Positions 49,218 to 60,631 of a DNA stretch of 64,000 nucleotides are shown here, piece by piece. The position numbers were made by a program, and so were the translations under genes. The DNA lies in assembly GCA_025757985.1 (NCBI GenBank), contig CP107210.1:2604001-2668000 (forward strand), read 5' to 3'. Within the stretch, counting starts at the first letter, position 1, and each line of letters begins with the position of its first letter. A model generated the notes under the pieces. That model saw only the letters and a list, made by a program, of their open reading frames with translations, was not told the origin of the DNA and did not search any database. The DNA comes from Oscillospiraceae bacterium. Its GTDB lineage: Bacteria; Bacillota; Clostridia; Oscillospirales; Ruminococcaceae.

Positions 49218-50693
49218 ATGATGAAGTATCTGCAGAAGCTCGGCAAAGCTCTTATGCTTCCCGTTGCTGCGCTGCCCGTCTGTGGTATCCTGATGGGCAT
49301 CGGTTACGCTTTCGCTCCCGCTGTTATGGGTGCTGAGGGCGCAACTTCCGGTTTCGCTTACACTCTCGGTTTCCTGCTGATCAAGGCCGGCGGCGCCCTG
49401 ATCGACAACATGGCATGGCTGTTCGCCATCGGCGCTGCTGTGGGTCTGTCTGACGACCACGACGGCACTGCCGGTCTGGCCGGTCTGGTCAGCTTCCTGA
49501 TGATGCAGCAGCTGCTCAGCCCCGGCGTTGTCGGCGCTGTCCGCACGCTGGAGGAAGGCACCGTCGATTACATTGCTTTCAGCAAGATCGCCGGCAACTC
49601 CTTCATCGGCATCCTGGCCGCCATCATCGGTGCTGCCTGCTACAACAAGTTCAAGAATACCCAGCTGCCTGACTGGCTGGCATTCTTCAGCGGCAAGCGC
49701 AGCGTTGCTATCGTGACCGCGGTTGTTTCTATCGTGGTTTCCGTTGTTCTGCTGTTTGTCTGGCCCATCATCTTCGGCGTTCTGGTTGCCCTCGGCAACG
49801 GCATTGCCAAGATGAGCGGCATCGGCGCCGGCATCTACGCTTTCCTGAACCGTCTGCTGATCCCCACCGGCCTGCATCACGCTCTGAACAACGTGTTCTG
49901 GTTCGACACCATCGGTCTGGGCGATCTGAAGCACTTCTGGGCTGGCGATGTCACCGGTCAGAATGGTGTTAATTGGGACCTCGGCATGTACATGTCCGGC
50001 TTCTTCCCCTGCATGATGTTCGGTATCCCCGGTGCTGCTCTGGCCATGGTCCAGACTGCCAAGAACAAGAAGGCTGCTATCGGTCTGGTTGTTTCCGCTG
50101 CTATCTGCGCCTTCGTCTGCGGCGTTACCGAGCCGTTCGAGTTCGGCTTCATGTTCCTCTGCTTCCCCCTGTATGTTGTCTATGCTGCTCTGTACGGCAT
50201 CTTCACCATCATTACCTACTACACCGGCTTCCGCGCAGGCTTCTGCTTCTCCGCTGGTGCTACCGACCTGATCTTCTCCGCCAGCCTGCCTGCTGCTGCT
50301 AAGACTTGGATGATCATTCCTCTGGGCATCGCTGCCTTCGTCGTGTTCTACCTCGTCTTTAAGTTCGCCATCACCAAGTTCGACCTGAAGACCCCCGGCC
50401 GTGAGGATGAGGATGCTGAGGCTGCTGAGGCCAACATCACCCTCGCCAACAACGACTTCACCGCCATCGCCTCCGGCGTTCTGGCTGCTGTCGGCGGCAA
50501 GGACAATGTTGCCAACGTTGACTACTGCGCCACTCGTCTGCGCTTCGAGGTCAAGGACAGCACTGGTGTCAACGAGAAGGCCGTCAAGGCTGCTGGTGCT
50601 GCCGGCGTTATCCGCCCCAGCAAGACCGCTTGCCAGGTCGTTATCGGCCCCAAGGTTCAGTTTGTCTATGACGAGCTGAAGAAGATGCTGTAA
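49218..50693 (+). CDS. nagE: PTS transporter subunit IICB, N-acetylglucosamine type
   Basis: 491 residues. The membrane IIC domain (about 1-390) has family motifs LLIPTGLHHALNN and GVTEPFEF; a fused IIB domain carries the phosphorylated cysteine in VDYCATRLRFEV. No IIA domain is present, so phosphate must come from a separate IIA. Sugar choice (GlcNAc) is inferred from the IIC motifs and from nagB and nagA next door. GGAGG stands 9 nt before the ATG at 49218. Codon use is heavily biased, suggesting strong expression. Confidence 0.88.
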   Translation: MMKYLQKLGKALMLPVAALPVCGILMGIGYAFAPAVMGAEGATSGFAYTLGFLLIKAGGALIDNMAWLFAIGAAVGLSDDHDGTAGLAGLVSFLMMQQLLSPGVVGAVRTLEEGTVDYIAFSKIAGNSFIGILAAIIGAACYNKFKNTQLPDWLAFFSGKRSVAIVTAVVSIVVSVVLLFVWPIIFGVLVALGNGIAKMSGIGAGIYAFLNRLLIPTGLHHALNNVFWFDTIGLGDLKHFWAGDVTGQNGVNWDLGMYMSGFFPCMMFGIPGAALAMVQTAKNKKAAIGLVVSAAICAFVCGVTEPFEFGFMFLCFPLYVVYAALYGIFTIITYYTGFRAGFCFSAGATDLIFSASLPAAAKTWMIIPLGIAAFVVFYLVFKFAITKFDLKTPGREDEDAEAAEANITLANNDFTAIASGVLAAVGGKDNVANVDYCATRLRFEVKDSTGVNEKAVKAAGAAGVIRPSKTACQVVIGPKVQFVYDELKKML

Positions 50694-50737
50694 TTTCTGA
50701 CATCTTTCGGTAAAGGTCTGGTTCCCTTTATCAAATC

Positions 50738-50774
50738 CGCCGTGGGCGGGCCTACGCCCGCCCACGGCCTTTTG
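50738..50774 (+). terminator. Terminator after nagE
   Basis: GCCGTGGGCGGG pairs with CCCGCCCACGGC, followed by CTTTTG. Confidence 0.85.
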
Positions 50775-50790
50775 TTTGGAAACGAAATTT

Positions 50791-50844
50791 TGGTATAAAA
50801 TTTAAATTTAGGTCATGGTATATCATGGCGCAGCGTGGTATAAT
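50791..50844 (+). promoter_or_regulatory. nagB promoter region with three TGGTATA motifs
   Basis: TGGTATA occurs at 50791, 50816 and 50836; the last overlaps the -10 box TATAAT (50839-50844). TGGTATA is half of the NagR/DasR-type operator, so these may be regulator sites. Confidence 0.4.
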
Positions 50845-50898
50845 GCAAATAAGAATAACGGAGCGCGCCCGCTCCGAAATATCAGGAGGTATTTTCTT

Positions 50899-51627
50899 AT
50901 GAAGATCATCCGTGCTAAGGATTATTACGACATGTCCCGCAAGGCCGCCAACATCATCTCGGCGCAGGTCATCATGAAGCCCAACTGCGTGCTGGGTCTG
51001 GCCACCGGCGGTACCCCCGTGGGCACCTACAAGCAGCTGGTCGAGTGGTACAACAAGGGCGATATCGACTTCTCCGAGGTCACGACCGTCAATCTGGACG
51101 AGTACCGCGGCCTGCCGAAGGAGCACCCCGAGAGCTATTGGAGCTTCATGCACCGCAACCTGTTTGACCATGTGAACATCCGCCCCGAGGCCATCAACCT
51201 GCCCGATGGCACGAACCTCGACGCTGCGGCCGAGTGCGCCCGCTATGACGCCATCATCCACAGTGTCGGCGGCGTTGACCTGCAGCTGCTGGGCATCGGC
51301 AACGACGGCCACATCGGCTTCAACGAGCCGAACGAGGCTTTCGAGCTGGGCACCCACTGCGTTGACCTGAAAGAGGAGACCATTGAGGCCAACAAGCGCT
51401 TCTTTGACGGCAACGCCGATCTGGTCCCCAAGCAGGCCTACACCATGGGCATCAAGACCATCATGCAGGCCCGCAAGGTCCTGATGGTCGCCAACGGCAA
51501 GGGCAAGGCCGACATCGTCAAGAAGGCATTCTTCGGCCCTGTCACGCCGGAGGTCCCCGCCAGCATCCTGCAGATGCACCCCGACTTCATTCTGGTTGGT
51601 GACGAGGAAGCCCTGAGCGAGATCTGA
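50899..51627 (+). CDS. nagB: Glucosamine-6-phosphate deaminase
   Basis: 242 residues. It converts glucosamine 6-phosphate to fructose 6-phosphate and ammonia. Motifs are GLATGGTPVGTY, the catalytic NLDEYRG, and GIGNDGHIGFNEP. AGGAGG precedes the ATG at 50899. nagA follows after 19 nt in the same operon. Confidence 0.96.
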   Translation: MKIIRAKDYYDMSRKAANIISAQVIMKPNCVLGLATGGTPVGTYKQLVEWYNKGDIDFSEVTTVNLDEYRGLPKEHPESYWSFMHRNLFDHVNIRPEAINLPDGTNLDAAAECARYDAIIHSVGGVDLQLLGIGNDGHIGFNEPNEAFELGTHCVDLKEETIEANKRFFDGNADLVPKQAYTMGIKTIMQARKVLMVANGKGKADIVKKAFFGPVTPEVPASILQMHPDFILVGDEEALSEI

Positions 51628-51646
51628 TCAGCGGAGGAATACTGCT

Positions 51647-52774
51647 ATGATCATCAAAAATGCAAAAGTTTACAGCGACGGCTGCCGCTTTGTAGAAAAA
51701 GATCTTATCATCCGTGACGGCCGCATCGTCTTTGGCGCAGCCCCGCTGGAAGGGGAGGCAGTCATCGACGCGGACGGTGCCTACGCACTGCCGGGTCTGG
51801 TGGACATCCATTTCCACGGCGCGGTCGGCCATGATTTCTGTGACGCCGATGCGGCAGGCCTGCAGGCCATCGCGGATTTTGAGGCGAGCAAGGGCGTTCT
51901 GGCCATCTGCCCCGCCACGATGACCTTCAGCGAGGAGATCCTGAACGGCATCATGGATGTGGCCGCAGCGCACAGGAACGAGCGCGGCGCAGATCTGGTC
52001 GGCATCAATATGGAGGGTCCCTACATCAGCCCCCGCAAGGTCGGCGCCCAGAACCCCAAGTATGTCATGGGGGCGGACGCAGCCATGTTCCGCCGCCTGC
52101 AGGCGCGCAGCGGCGGGCTGATCAAGCTGGTCGATGTGGCGCCCGAGGAGCCGGGAAACCTCGACTTCATCAAGGAATGTCACGATGAGGTGCGCATTTC
52201 CATCGCGCACACCTGCACCGACTATGAGACAGCCAAGGCTGCCTTTGCCGCCGGTGCCACCCACATGACCCACCTGTACAACGCGATGCCCGGCATCACC
52301 CACCGTGAGCCTGGCCCCATCATCGCCGCGCTGGAGGAGGGTGCCGAGGTCGAGCTGATCACCGACAATGTACACATCCACCCCGCCATGGTGCGGTTCA
52401 CCTTCAACACCTTTGGCGATGACCATGTGATTCTGATCGCCGACAGTATGATGGCCTGCGGCCTGCCGGACGGCGAGTACAGTCTGGGCGGTCAGGCCGT
52501 CACGGTGCGCGGACCCCGCGCCACCCTGACCGAGCAGCCCGGCACGATTGCCGGCAGCGCGACCTGCCTGTTTGACTGCATGAAGCGCGCCGTTCTGGAG
52601 ATGGGCGTGCCCCTTGTAAGCGCCGTCCGCGCCGCCACCCTGAACCCGGCGCGCAGTATCGGTGTCGATGCCGACTACGGCAGCCTTGACGCCGGCCGTT
52701 ACGGCAATGTCGTGCTGGTCAATGACAAGCTGGATATTGTCAAAGTGATCCGCCACGGAGAGGTTATCGGCTAA
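51647..52774 (+). CDS. nagA: N-acetylglucosamine-6-phosphate deacetylase
   Basis: 375 residues; removes the acetyl group before NagB acts. Metal and substrate motifs are visible: GLVDIHFHGA, NMEGPYI, HLYNAMP, DNVHIHP and LIADSM with the catalytic aspartate. GGAGG precedes the ATG. The structured repeat S1 starts 3 nt after its stop codon. Confidence 0.96.
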   Translation: MIIKNAKVYSDGCRFVEKDLIIRDGRIVFGAAPLEGEAVIDADGAYALPGLVDIHFHGAVGHDFCDADAAGLQAIADFEASKGVLAICPATMTFSEEILNGIMDVAAAHRNERGADLVGINMEGPYISPRKVGAQNPKYVMGADAAMFRRLQARSGGLIKLVDVAPEEPGNLDFIKECHDEVRISIAHTCTDYETAKAAFAAGATHMTHLYNAMPGITHREPGPIIAALEEGAEVELITDNVHIHPAMVRFTFNTFGDDHVILIADSMMACGLPDGEYSLGGQAVTVRGPRATLTEQPGTIAGSATCLFDCMKRAVLEMGVPLVSAVRAATLNPARSIGVDADYGSLDAGRYGNVVLVNDKLDIVKVIRHGEVIG

Positions 52775-52776
52775 AG

Positions 52777-52984
52777 GATTAGCGGCAGCCTCCCGGAAAC
52801 TCGCTTTCTTTTGGCAGCAAAAGAAAGCTTGCAAAGAAAACTGCCGCTGTTTCGACGCAGCGGACCCGCGACTTAGGGGCTGCACGCCCCTAAGAACCCC
52901 AATAAGGAAGTCGGAAGGCCCACAGGCTACGCGAACGCAGTATTACTGTTCGCGCTTAACGCCTGTGGGCCTTCCTCCACTTTT
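52777..52984 (+). repeat. Structured repeat S1, copy 1 (3' side of nagA)
   Basis: About 208 bp, ~80% alike to 60373-60580. Hairpins: CGGCAG/CTGCCG enclosing CTTTCTTTTG/CAAAAGAAAG; GCTG/CAGC; CTTAGGGG/CCCCTAAG; and a long stem GGAAGGCCCACAGGC/GCCTGTGGGCCTTCC enclosing GCGAAC/GTTCGC with loop GCAGTATTACT. Two stems differ from copy 2 by compensating changes. Confidence 0.85.
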
Positions 52985-53165
52985 GAGTCGGGAGTTGCGG
53001 GGTTGCGAGCGCGGGGCCACAGTTGAGCGCAGCGAAACTGGGGAGCGAGCAATGTTTGCCCCTGCGGGGCAAACAACCGCACGAGCGGGCCAGCTTTGCT
53101 GGCTGGCGGCGCTCGTTGTGCGCCGCCAAGCGCCCCCGAACCCCCGCAGTGGGAATGGGATGTGC

Positions 53166-53368
53166 GTAGGGGCGGGGCTCTGCTCCGCCCGCGCCGTCAG
53201 GAGAGGGCTGCCGCCCTCCCTTGCCCCTCTCGTCCACAAGCCGTTTACGGCAGTCCGTAGGGGCCGGGCATGCCCGGCCCTCCACCTTGCCATTACCACC
53301 CCGTATCCTTTGCATCGTAGGGAGGGGTCTTGACCCCTCCGCGGGGCGTTGGGGACGCCGCCCCCTAC
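53166..53368. repeat. Cluster of four GTAGGG-type hairpins
   Basis: At 53166 (CGGGGCTCTGCTCCG), 53257 (CCGGGCATGCCCGG), 53317 (GGGGTCTTGACCCC) and 53341 (GGGGCGT...ACGCCGCCCCCTAC). Between 52985 and 53520 I see no gene. Confidence 0.8.
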
Positions 53369-53412
53369 AGCGGCAAACCACAGGGCTTCGCATAACCGCC
53401 CTGCGCCCCCAA

Positions 53413-53458
53413 ACAAAAATATCCTGCCCGCGACCTCTCGCAGACAGGATATTTTTGT
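53413..53458 (-). terminator. Terminator of the alanine symporter gene
   Basis: AAAAATATCCTG pairs with CAGGATATTTTT; read on the minus strand it follows the gene. Confidence 0.85.
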
Positions 53459-53525
53459 ATCATTTTAAAATTCTTTTCGGATCCTTTTCTTCTAAGAAAA
53501 GGAACAACCCCCGCTCATGTAAAAA

Positions 53526-54860
53526 TCACTTCCGGTCAATCGCCACAACCACGCCGGACAGTGCCAGCAGCGCCAGCAGGTTCGGGATCGCCATCAGGCC
53601 GTTGAACAGGTCGGCCAGCGCCCAGACAAGATCGACCTTCAAGGTCGAGCCGACCAGAATAAACGCGACCACAATGACGCTGTACACAGGCAGCAGCTTC
53701 TCGCCAAACAGCGCCTTAAAATTCGACTGGCCGAAGAAATACCAGCCGATGATCGTGGAAAAAGCGAAGAAGAACATGCACACCGCGATGAACACCGGCC
53801 CAAACCCGCCGAATGCCTGGCTGAACGCAGCCTGCGTCAGCGCCGTGCCGGTCAGACCCTGCGGCACCAGCCCGGAGGTGATCAGCACCAGACCGGTCAG
53901 CGTCAGAACCACAAAGGTGTCGATGAACACACCCAGAATCGCCACGGCACCCTGATCCTGCGGACGCTTGACCTTGGCCAGCGCGTGGGCATGCGGCGTG
54001 GAGCCAAGGCCCGCCTCGTTGGAGAACAACCCGCGCGCTACGCCAAAGCGCATGGCCTGCTGCACGGTCACACCCGCGATGCCGCCCGCCATGGCCTGCG
54101 GCTCAAACGCCAGCACAAACACCTGCGCCAGCGCGCCGGGCAGCGCCTTGGCGTTGATGACCAGAATGGCGATGCAGCCCAAAATGTAAAATGCCGCCAT
54201 GACCGGCACAACCTTTTCCGTTACAGCGGCGATTCTCTGCACGCCGCCCAGAAAGATGAACGCCGCAATGGCTGCCACGATGACGCCAACCACCAGCCGG
54301 TTTACACCGAATGCGTTGTGGAACGCATCGCCGATCGAGTTGGACTGCACCATGTTGCCCATAAAGCCCAGCGCCAGAATAATAAGCACCGAAAAGACGG
54401 TTGCCAGCACCTTGCCGCCCTTGCCCTTGAACGCGGCGCGGATATAAAACGCCGGGCCGCCGGTCACATGGCCGTTCACCGTGGTACGGTAGTGCTGCGC
54501 CAGCACGGCCTCTGCATAGATGGTGGCCATGCCGAAAAACGCCGACACCCATGTCCAGAACAGCGCGCCCGGGCCGCCGCTGACCAGTGCGGTGGCGCAG
54601 CCCGTAATGTTGCCGGTGCCAACCTGCGCCGCAATGGCGGTCGTCAGCGCCTGAAAGCTGCTCATGCCCTCGGCGTCAGCCTTTTTGCCGCGCAGCGTAA
54701 AGCCGCCGAACACCCGATGAACCCCCTCGCCAAAGCGGCGCACCTGCACGCCGCGCAGCCGCACGGTAAAATAGAGGCCCGTGCCAACCAACAAAAACAA
54801 CAGCAGCGAGTTCCACAGAACATCGCTGAACTGCTCGATCCATGCCGTAAATACTGCCAT
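53526..54860 (-). CDS. Sodium:alanine symporter family protein
   Basis: 444 residues with about ten membrane helices, AGCS family. Typical motifs are QALTTAIAAQVGTGNI, GGPGALFWTW and GVARGLFSNEAGLGSTPHAH (last two pieces in separate helices). It imports alanine or glycine with sodium. The minus-strand promoter TTGACT-17-TATAGT is at 54957-54929. AGGGGG precedes the ATG. Confidence 0.94.
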   Translation of the reverse strand: MAVFTAWIEQFSDVLWNSLLLFLLVGTGLYFTVRLRGVQVRRFGEGVHRVFGGFTLRGKKADAEGMSSFQALTTAIAAQVGTGNITGCATALVSGGPGALFWTWVSAFFGMATIYAEAVLAQHYRTTVNGHVTGGPAFYIRAAFKGKGGKVLATVFSVLIILALGFMGNMVQSNSIGDAFHNAFGVNRLVVGVIVAAIAAFIFLGGVQRIAAVTEKVVPVMAAFYILGCIAILVINAKALPGALAQVFVLAFEPQAMAGGIAGVTVQQAMRFGVARGLFSNEAGLGSTPHAHALAKVKRPQDQGAVAILGVFIDTFVVLTLTGLVLITSGLVPQGLTGTALTQAAFSQAFGGFGPVFIAVCMFFFAFSTIIGWYFFGQSNFKALFGEKLLPVYSVIVVAFILVGSTLKVDLVWALADLFNGLMAIPNLLALLALSGVVVAIDRK

Positions 54861-54928
54861 GTTTTCCCCCTGTTATTACACCATTTTACTTTCCGTGCCA
54901 CCGCCGCCGCAGGGCGAGTGACTTAATA

Positions 54929-54957
54929 ACTATACAATGATTTGCGTATAAAGTCAA
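54929..54957 (-). promoter_or_regulatory. Promoter of the alanine symporter gene
   Basis: Minus strand: TTGACT (54957-54952), 17 nt, TATAGT (54934-54929). Confidence 0.8.
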
Positions 54958-55085
54958 GTGTATTTGCTTCGCGTACAACTTGGCAGCCTGAGGCATAAAA
55001 AATATTTTGCAGATCCTCCTCCGTGTAACATCGGGGACACAACTGCATGGTACACTGGCCGCAAACAGGAAAGGAGAAATGCTCC

Positions 55086-56312
55086 ATGAAAAAGTATCTG
55101 CCCTTGCTTGCAGCCGCCTTGGCCCTGACCGCCTGCAGCGCTGCGCCTGAATCTACCCCCGCACCGATGCAGACACCTGCTGCAGAGAACGCTACCGGCG
55201 AGGAAAGCGCAGCAGCGTTCCCCATTGGGGAACTGCGCGCATATAACGACTGGATGCACTGCACAGACACAGCCTATTACACGCTGTATAGCCAAGAGGG
55301 CACAACAAATATTGTAGGGCTGAAGTTGGACTATGCCAACGGTGTGCAGACCAAGGTAATGTCGCTTGATTTAGCCAACGATGCTTTGTACTCCGATTGG
55401 TTTGTCACAAATGATAATGTGGTTCGCGTATTTTTAGCAGACGAGGACGGATCGGAGTTTCGTTTTAAAAGCTTTTACCCGGATGGCCGCAGTGAAGAAC
55501 GGACTGCCAGTCAGGAAATTACGCCAGTTATTTATGACGAGTACGCGGCCTATGTCCTGCGCGACAAGTATGTCGCCAGACTGGACTGGCAGACCGGGGA
55601 GGTTACGACATGGAGCGCATCTATCCCGCAGATAAGCGAGATACTTGGCGTTGCGCACAACAAGGTAGTGCTGACCCGCATTGTATCCGATATGCCGCTG
55701 CCTACAGACAATGAAATGTGTGAGGCTGTGCTTCAAAACTCCCTGATGGAATACGATCTATACGATGTATCGTCTAATACATTGGAAAAACTATTTGATG
55801 AGCCGTACTACCCGGAGGGAGGCGGCAGCCGGAAATCCTACTTGGGATACCGTGGTGATATGCTGTACTTTGACCAGTCGAGACCGGATGGCGATGACAT
55901 CACAAAGGTTTTGTGGGGGTACGACTGTTCGGCGGGGACATTGCAGGAGTTATACGCAGAGAAATCGACCGGATGTATGGGCGGCTATAGCACCCCACAG
56001 GGATTTACACGCAGTGGGCAGCTGGAGTTTTTGTTTCTGCAAAGCACATCAGACACGCTGCATATTTACAAAACAGCCAACGGACAGGTGTACAAGGTGC
56101 CCTACCACGACCCGACTTTGGATGCGGCCTACGGCAATGCCGAAAATTACGGCCGCCCCATTGCCCTGACCGGCGATGGTCGGGTGCTTGTAACGGATGG
56201 TTATGTCCAGCGGGACGGTTACCCGGCAGATGCCTACGGCCTGATCGACCTTGACGCCTACCTCTCCGGCAGCACCGACTATACCCCGGTACAGATGTGG
56301 CAGGATCAGTAG
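55086..56312 (+). CDS. Predicted lipoprotein, possibly beta-propeller-like
   Basis: 408 residues. The signal peptide ends in lipobox LTAC near residue 17; a Pro/Thr/Ala-rich linker follows. The rest has repeated short beta-strand patterns with Tyr, Trp and Asp, as in propeller-like extracellular proteins, but no motif names a family. Codon use is less GC-biased than in neighbours. AAAGGAG lies before the ATG at 55086; the upstream in-frame codons were rejected. Confidence 0.7.
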   Translation: MKKYLPLLAAALALTACSAAPESTPAPMQTPAAENATGEESAAAFPIGELRAYNDWMHCTDTAYYTLYSQEGTTNIVGLKLDYANGVQTKVMSLDLANDALYSDWFVTNDNVVRVFLADEDGSEFRFKSFYPDGRSEERTASQEITPVIYDEYAAYVLRDKYVARLDWQTGEVTTWSASIPQISEILGVAHNKVVLTRIVSDMPLPTDNEMCEAVLQNSLMEYDLYDVSSNTLEKLFDEPYYPEGGGSRKSYLGYRGDMLYFDQSRPDGDDITKVLWGYDCSAGTLQELYAEKSTGCMGGYSTPQGFTRSGQLEFLFLQSTSDTLHIYKTANGQVYKVPYHDPTLDAAYGNAENYGRPIALTGDGRVLVTDGYVQRDGYPADAYGLIDLDAYLSGSTDYTPVQMWQDQ

Positions 56313-56368
56313 GGGTGCGGCGTTCCCTACCTACAGATGAACCGCAAAAGGGATGCGCCGTCAGGCTG

Positions 56369-56555
56369 CGGGCCGGGCATGCCCGGCCCCTACAAGCAGG
56401 CGGAAGGTTTATGGCAACGATTGTAGGGGGCGGCGTCCTCGACGCCCCGCAGGTCAGCAGCCCTTCCCGGGTCATGTGTAGGGCGGCCAGCCCTCTGGCC
56501 GCCGCGGCCGTTTGCGGCGGCGGAAGGTACCCGGGAGGGATAAATCCCTCCCCTA
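56369..56555. repeat. Cluster of four GTAGGG-type hairpins
   Basis: At 56369 (CCGGGCATGCCCGG, inverse), 56423 (GGCGTCCTCGACGCC), 56478 (GGCCAGCCCTCTGGCC) and 56531 (GGGATAAATCCC, inverse). No gene is seen from 56313 to 56611. Confidence 0.8.
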
Positions 56556-56560
56556 CAAAC

Positions 56561-56599
56561 AAAAAAGCAAGAGCCGCTCCACTCGGGGCGGCTCTTGCT
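56561..56599 (-). terminator. Terminator of typA
   Basis: GCAAGAGCCGCTCC pairs with GGGGCGGCTCTTGC; on the minus strand TTTTTTG follows. Confidence 0.92.
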
Positions 56600-56611
56600 G
56601 TATGGATAAAA

Positions 56612-58441
<1,830 letters not shown>

Positions 58442-58520
58442 ATACGTTCCCTCTCAAAAATGAAAATGCCGATAGACTGATATTTGCAGGGGCAAAGCCC
58501 CAATATCCACATACTATTTT

Positions 58521-58549
58521 ATAATACGCTATAATGTCTTATTTGTCAA
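58521..58549 (-). promoter_or_regulatory. Promoter of typA
   Basis: Minus strand: TTGACA (58549-58544), 17 nt, TATTAT (58526-58521). A GGGGC/GCCCC hairpin lies in the leader at about 58488-58500. Confidence 0.8.
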
Positions 58550-58618
58550 GAATCGCAAAAAGCAAAAATGTGTGCTATAATAATCAATATTATAGGCAGG
58601 CTGTCCAAGAATACGCTT

Positions 58619-58670
58619 GTAGGGGCGCATTCCATATGCGCCCGCGGGCGGAGCAGAGCCCCGCCCCTAC
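58619..58670. repeat. Pair of fused GTAGGG-type hairpins
   Basis: GTAGGGGCGCATTCCATATG followed by CGCCCGCG, then GGCGGAGCAGAGCCCCGCCC and CTAC in inverse orientation: two members joined head-to-head. Confidence 0.75.
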
Positions 58671-58714
58671 GAACAGCCTGGGGATAAGAGGGGCAATAAG
58701 AGAGGAACACACCT

Positions 58715-60370
58715 ATGGCAAACGCGACCCGCCACATCAATATCATCGGCCACCAGAACCCGGATACGGACTCGATCTGCTCCGCACTGGCGTATGCATG
58801 GCTGAAAAACCGCGGCAGCCTCAACGGTCTGTATGAGGCCCGCCGCGCCGGGCATGTAAACCGTGAAACGCGGTTTGTCCTGCAGCATTTCGGCATCGAG
58901 GCACCTCGCCTCTGCACCGATGTCAGCCCGCAGATCAAGGACATCGACATCCGCAAGCAGGCCGGCATTGACGGCGAGATGAGCGTGCGCGCCGCATGGA
59001 ACCTGATGCGCGATGTCGAGATCGACACGCTCTGCATCGTGGACAGCGACAACGAGCTGCAGGGCCTGATCACGATCAAGGATATTGCCGATGCGAACAT
59101 GGACCTGTTCGACACGGCAGTGCTGGCCGCGGCCAACACCCGCTGCACGAACCTGCTGGAAACGCTGGAGGCTGAGCTGGTGGTCGGCAGCGCCGACGCC
59201 CACATTGACAGCGGCAATATCTGCATCGGCACCAGCCCGGAAATCATGGAGGAGCTGGTCAAGCCCGGGGACATTGTGCTTGTTTCCAACCGGTACGAGA
59301 CCCAGATGTGCGCCATCGACTGCGGCGCGCAGGCCATCGTAGTCTGCTGCGGCTCTGCGGTGCCGCGCACCATCATTGCCCGCGCGCAGGAGAAGGGCTG
59401 CGCGGTGCTGGCAACCCCCTACAACACCTACGCCGCCGCGCGGCTCATCTCGACCGCAGCGCCGGTGCGCCACTTTATGCGCACGAAGGAGCTGCTGAAA
59501 TTCAGCGTCAATACGCCGATTGAGGACGCGCAGAAGGTCATGGCGAGTGTCCGCCACCGCTATTTCCCGATTCTGGACGAGAACGGCAAATACTGCGGTG
59601 TCGTCAGCCGCCGTAACCTGTTGAACCTCCACCGCAAGCAGCTGATTCTGGTCGATCACAACGAGCGCACCCAGGCCGTGGATGGTCTGGACGAGGCGGA
59701 GATTCTGGAGATCATCGACCACCACCGCATCGGCAATCTGGAAACGACCGGCCCGGTGTATTTCCGCAATGTGCCGGTGGGCTGCACGGCCACGATTTTG
59801 TATCAGATGTATCAGGAGCAGGGCATGACCCCCAGCCGCGAGATCGCGGGCCTGCTTTTGTCGGCAATTCTGTCCGATACGCTGGTGTTCCGGTCCCCGA
59901 CCTCCACCCCGCAGGACGAAGCCGCCGCTAAGGCGCTGGCCGCGCTGGCAGGCGAGGACATCCCGACATATGCCGAGCAGATGTTTGAGGCCGGCGCCGA
60001 CCTGACCGGCCGCACGGCGGAGGATGTATTCAGCTCGGACTTCAAGGCATTCAGCCGCGGCGATGTCAAGTTCGGTGTCGGGCAGTCCACCTACATGACC
60101 GACAAGTCCCGCGCCGCCGCCGAGGCGCTTGTGGAGCCGTATCTGCCCGAGGCGAGCCGCCGCGAGGGGCTGCCGCTGATCTTCTACATGTTCACCGACA
60201 TGAAGACCCAAAGCACCGACCTGATGTGCTACGGCCGCAACGCCGAGGAGATCATCCGCGATGCGTTCCATGTCGAGCCGGAGGGCAGCATGGCGCGCCT
60301 GCCCGGCGTTGTCAGCCGCAAAAAGCAGCTGATCCCCCCGCTGCTGGCGGCGCTGCAGGCCCGGCAGTGA
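58715..60370 (+). CDS. Manganese-dependent inorganic pyrophosphatase with CBS and DRTGG domains
   Basis: 551 residues, family II pyrophosphatase. The DHH motifs are visible as GHQNPDTDSICSA at the start and VDHNE and DHHRIGN near residues 310-345; the DHHA2 domain ends the protein. Between them CBS repeats (about 75-125 and 255-305) and a DRTGG-like part are inserted, as in nucleotide-regulated CBS-PPases of Clostridia. It clears pyrophosphate made in biosynthesis. Repeat S1 copy 2 starts 3 nt after its stop codon. Confidence 0.94.
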   Translation: MANATRHINIIGHQNPDTDSICSALAYAWLKNRGSLNGLYEARRAGHVNRETRFVLQHFGIEAPRLCTDVSPQIKDIDIRKQAGIDGEMSVRAAWNLMRDVEIDTLCIVDSDNELQGLITIKDIADANMDLFDTAVLAAANTRCTNLLETLEAELVVGSADAHIDSGNICIGTSPEIMEELVKPGDIVLVSNRYETQMCAIDCGAQAIVVCCGSAVPRTIIARAQEKGCAVLATPYNTYAAARLISTAAPVRHFMRTKELLKFSVNTPIEDAQKVMASVRHRYFPILDENGKYCGVVSRRNLLNLHRKQLILVDHNERTQAVDGLDEAEILEIIDHHRIGNLETTGPVYFRNVPVGCTATILYQMYQEQGMTPSREIAGLLLSAILSDTLVFRSPTSTPQDEAAAKALAALAGEDIPTYAEQMFEAGADLTGRTAEDVFSSDFKAFSRGDVKFGVGQSTYMTDKSRAAAEALVEPYLPEASRREGLPLIFYMFTDMKTQSTDLMCYGRNAEEIIRDAFHVEPEGSMARLPGVVSRKKQLIPPLLAALQARQ

Positions 60371-60372
60371 CC

Positions 60373-60580
60373 GATTAACGGCAGCCTCCCGGGAGGTCGC
60401 TTTCTTTTGACAGCAAAAGAAAGCTTGCAAAGAAAACTGCCGCTGTTTCGACGCAGCGGACCCGCGACCTAGGGGCTGCACGCCCCTAGGAACCCCAAAG
60501 AGGAAGTCGGAAGCTTCGGCGGCTAAACGGACGCAGTATTACTGTCCGTTCTTAACGCCCCCGCCCCTTCCTCCACTTTA
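60373..60580 (+). repeat. Structured repeat S1, copy 2 (3' side of the pyrophosphatase gene)
   Basis: The same order of hairpins as copy 1. Here the stems read CCTAGGGG/CCCCTAGG and ACGGAC/GTCCGT with the loop GCAGTATTACT kept, so changes on one side of the stem are matched on the other. The outer stem of the last hairpin is weaker than in copy 1. Confidence 0.85.
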
Positions 60581-60631
60581 AATTCGGGTGTTCCCCCGAA
60601 CCCCCCGCAGGGATAAACTTCTTATCGCCCT

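Noticed and set aside
53221..53955. 244-codon plus-strand frame overlapping the alanine symporter
   Set aside because: It is made of translated palindromic repeats and antisense of the symporter gene.
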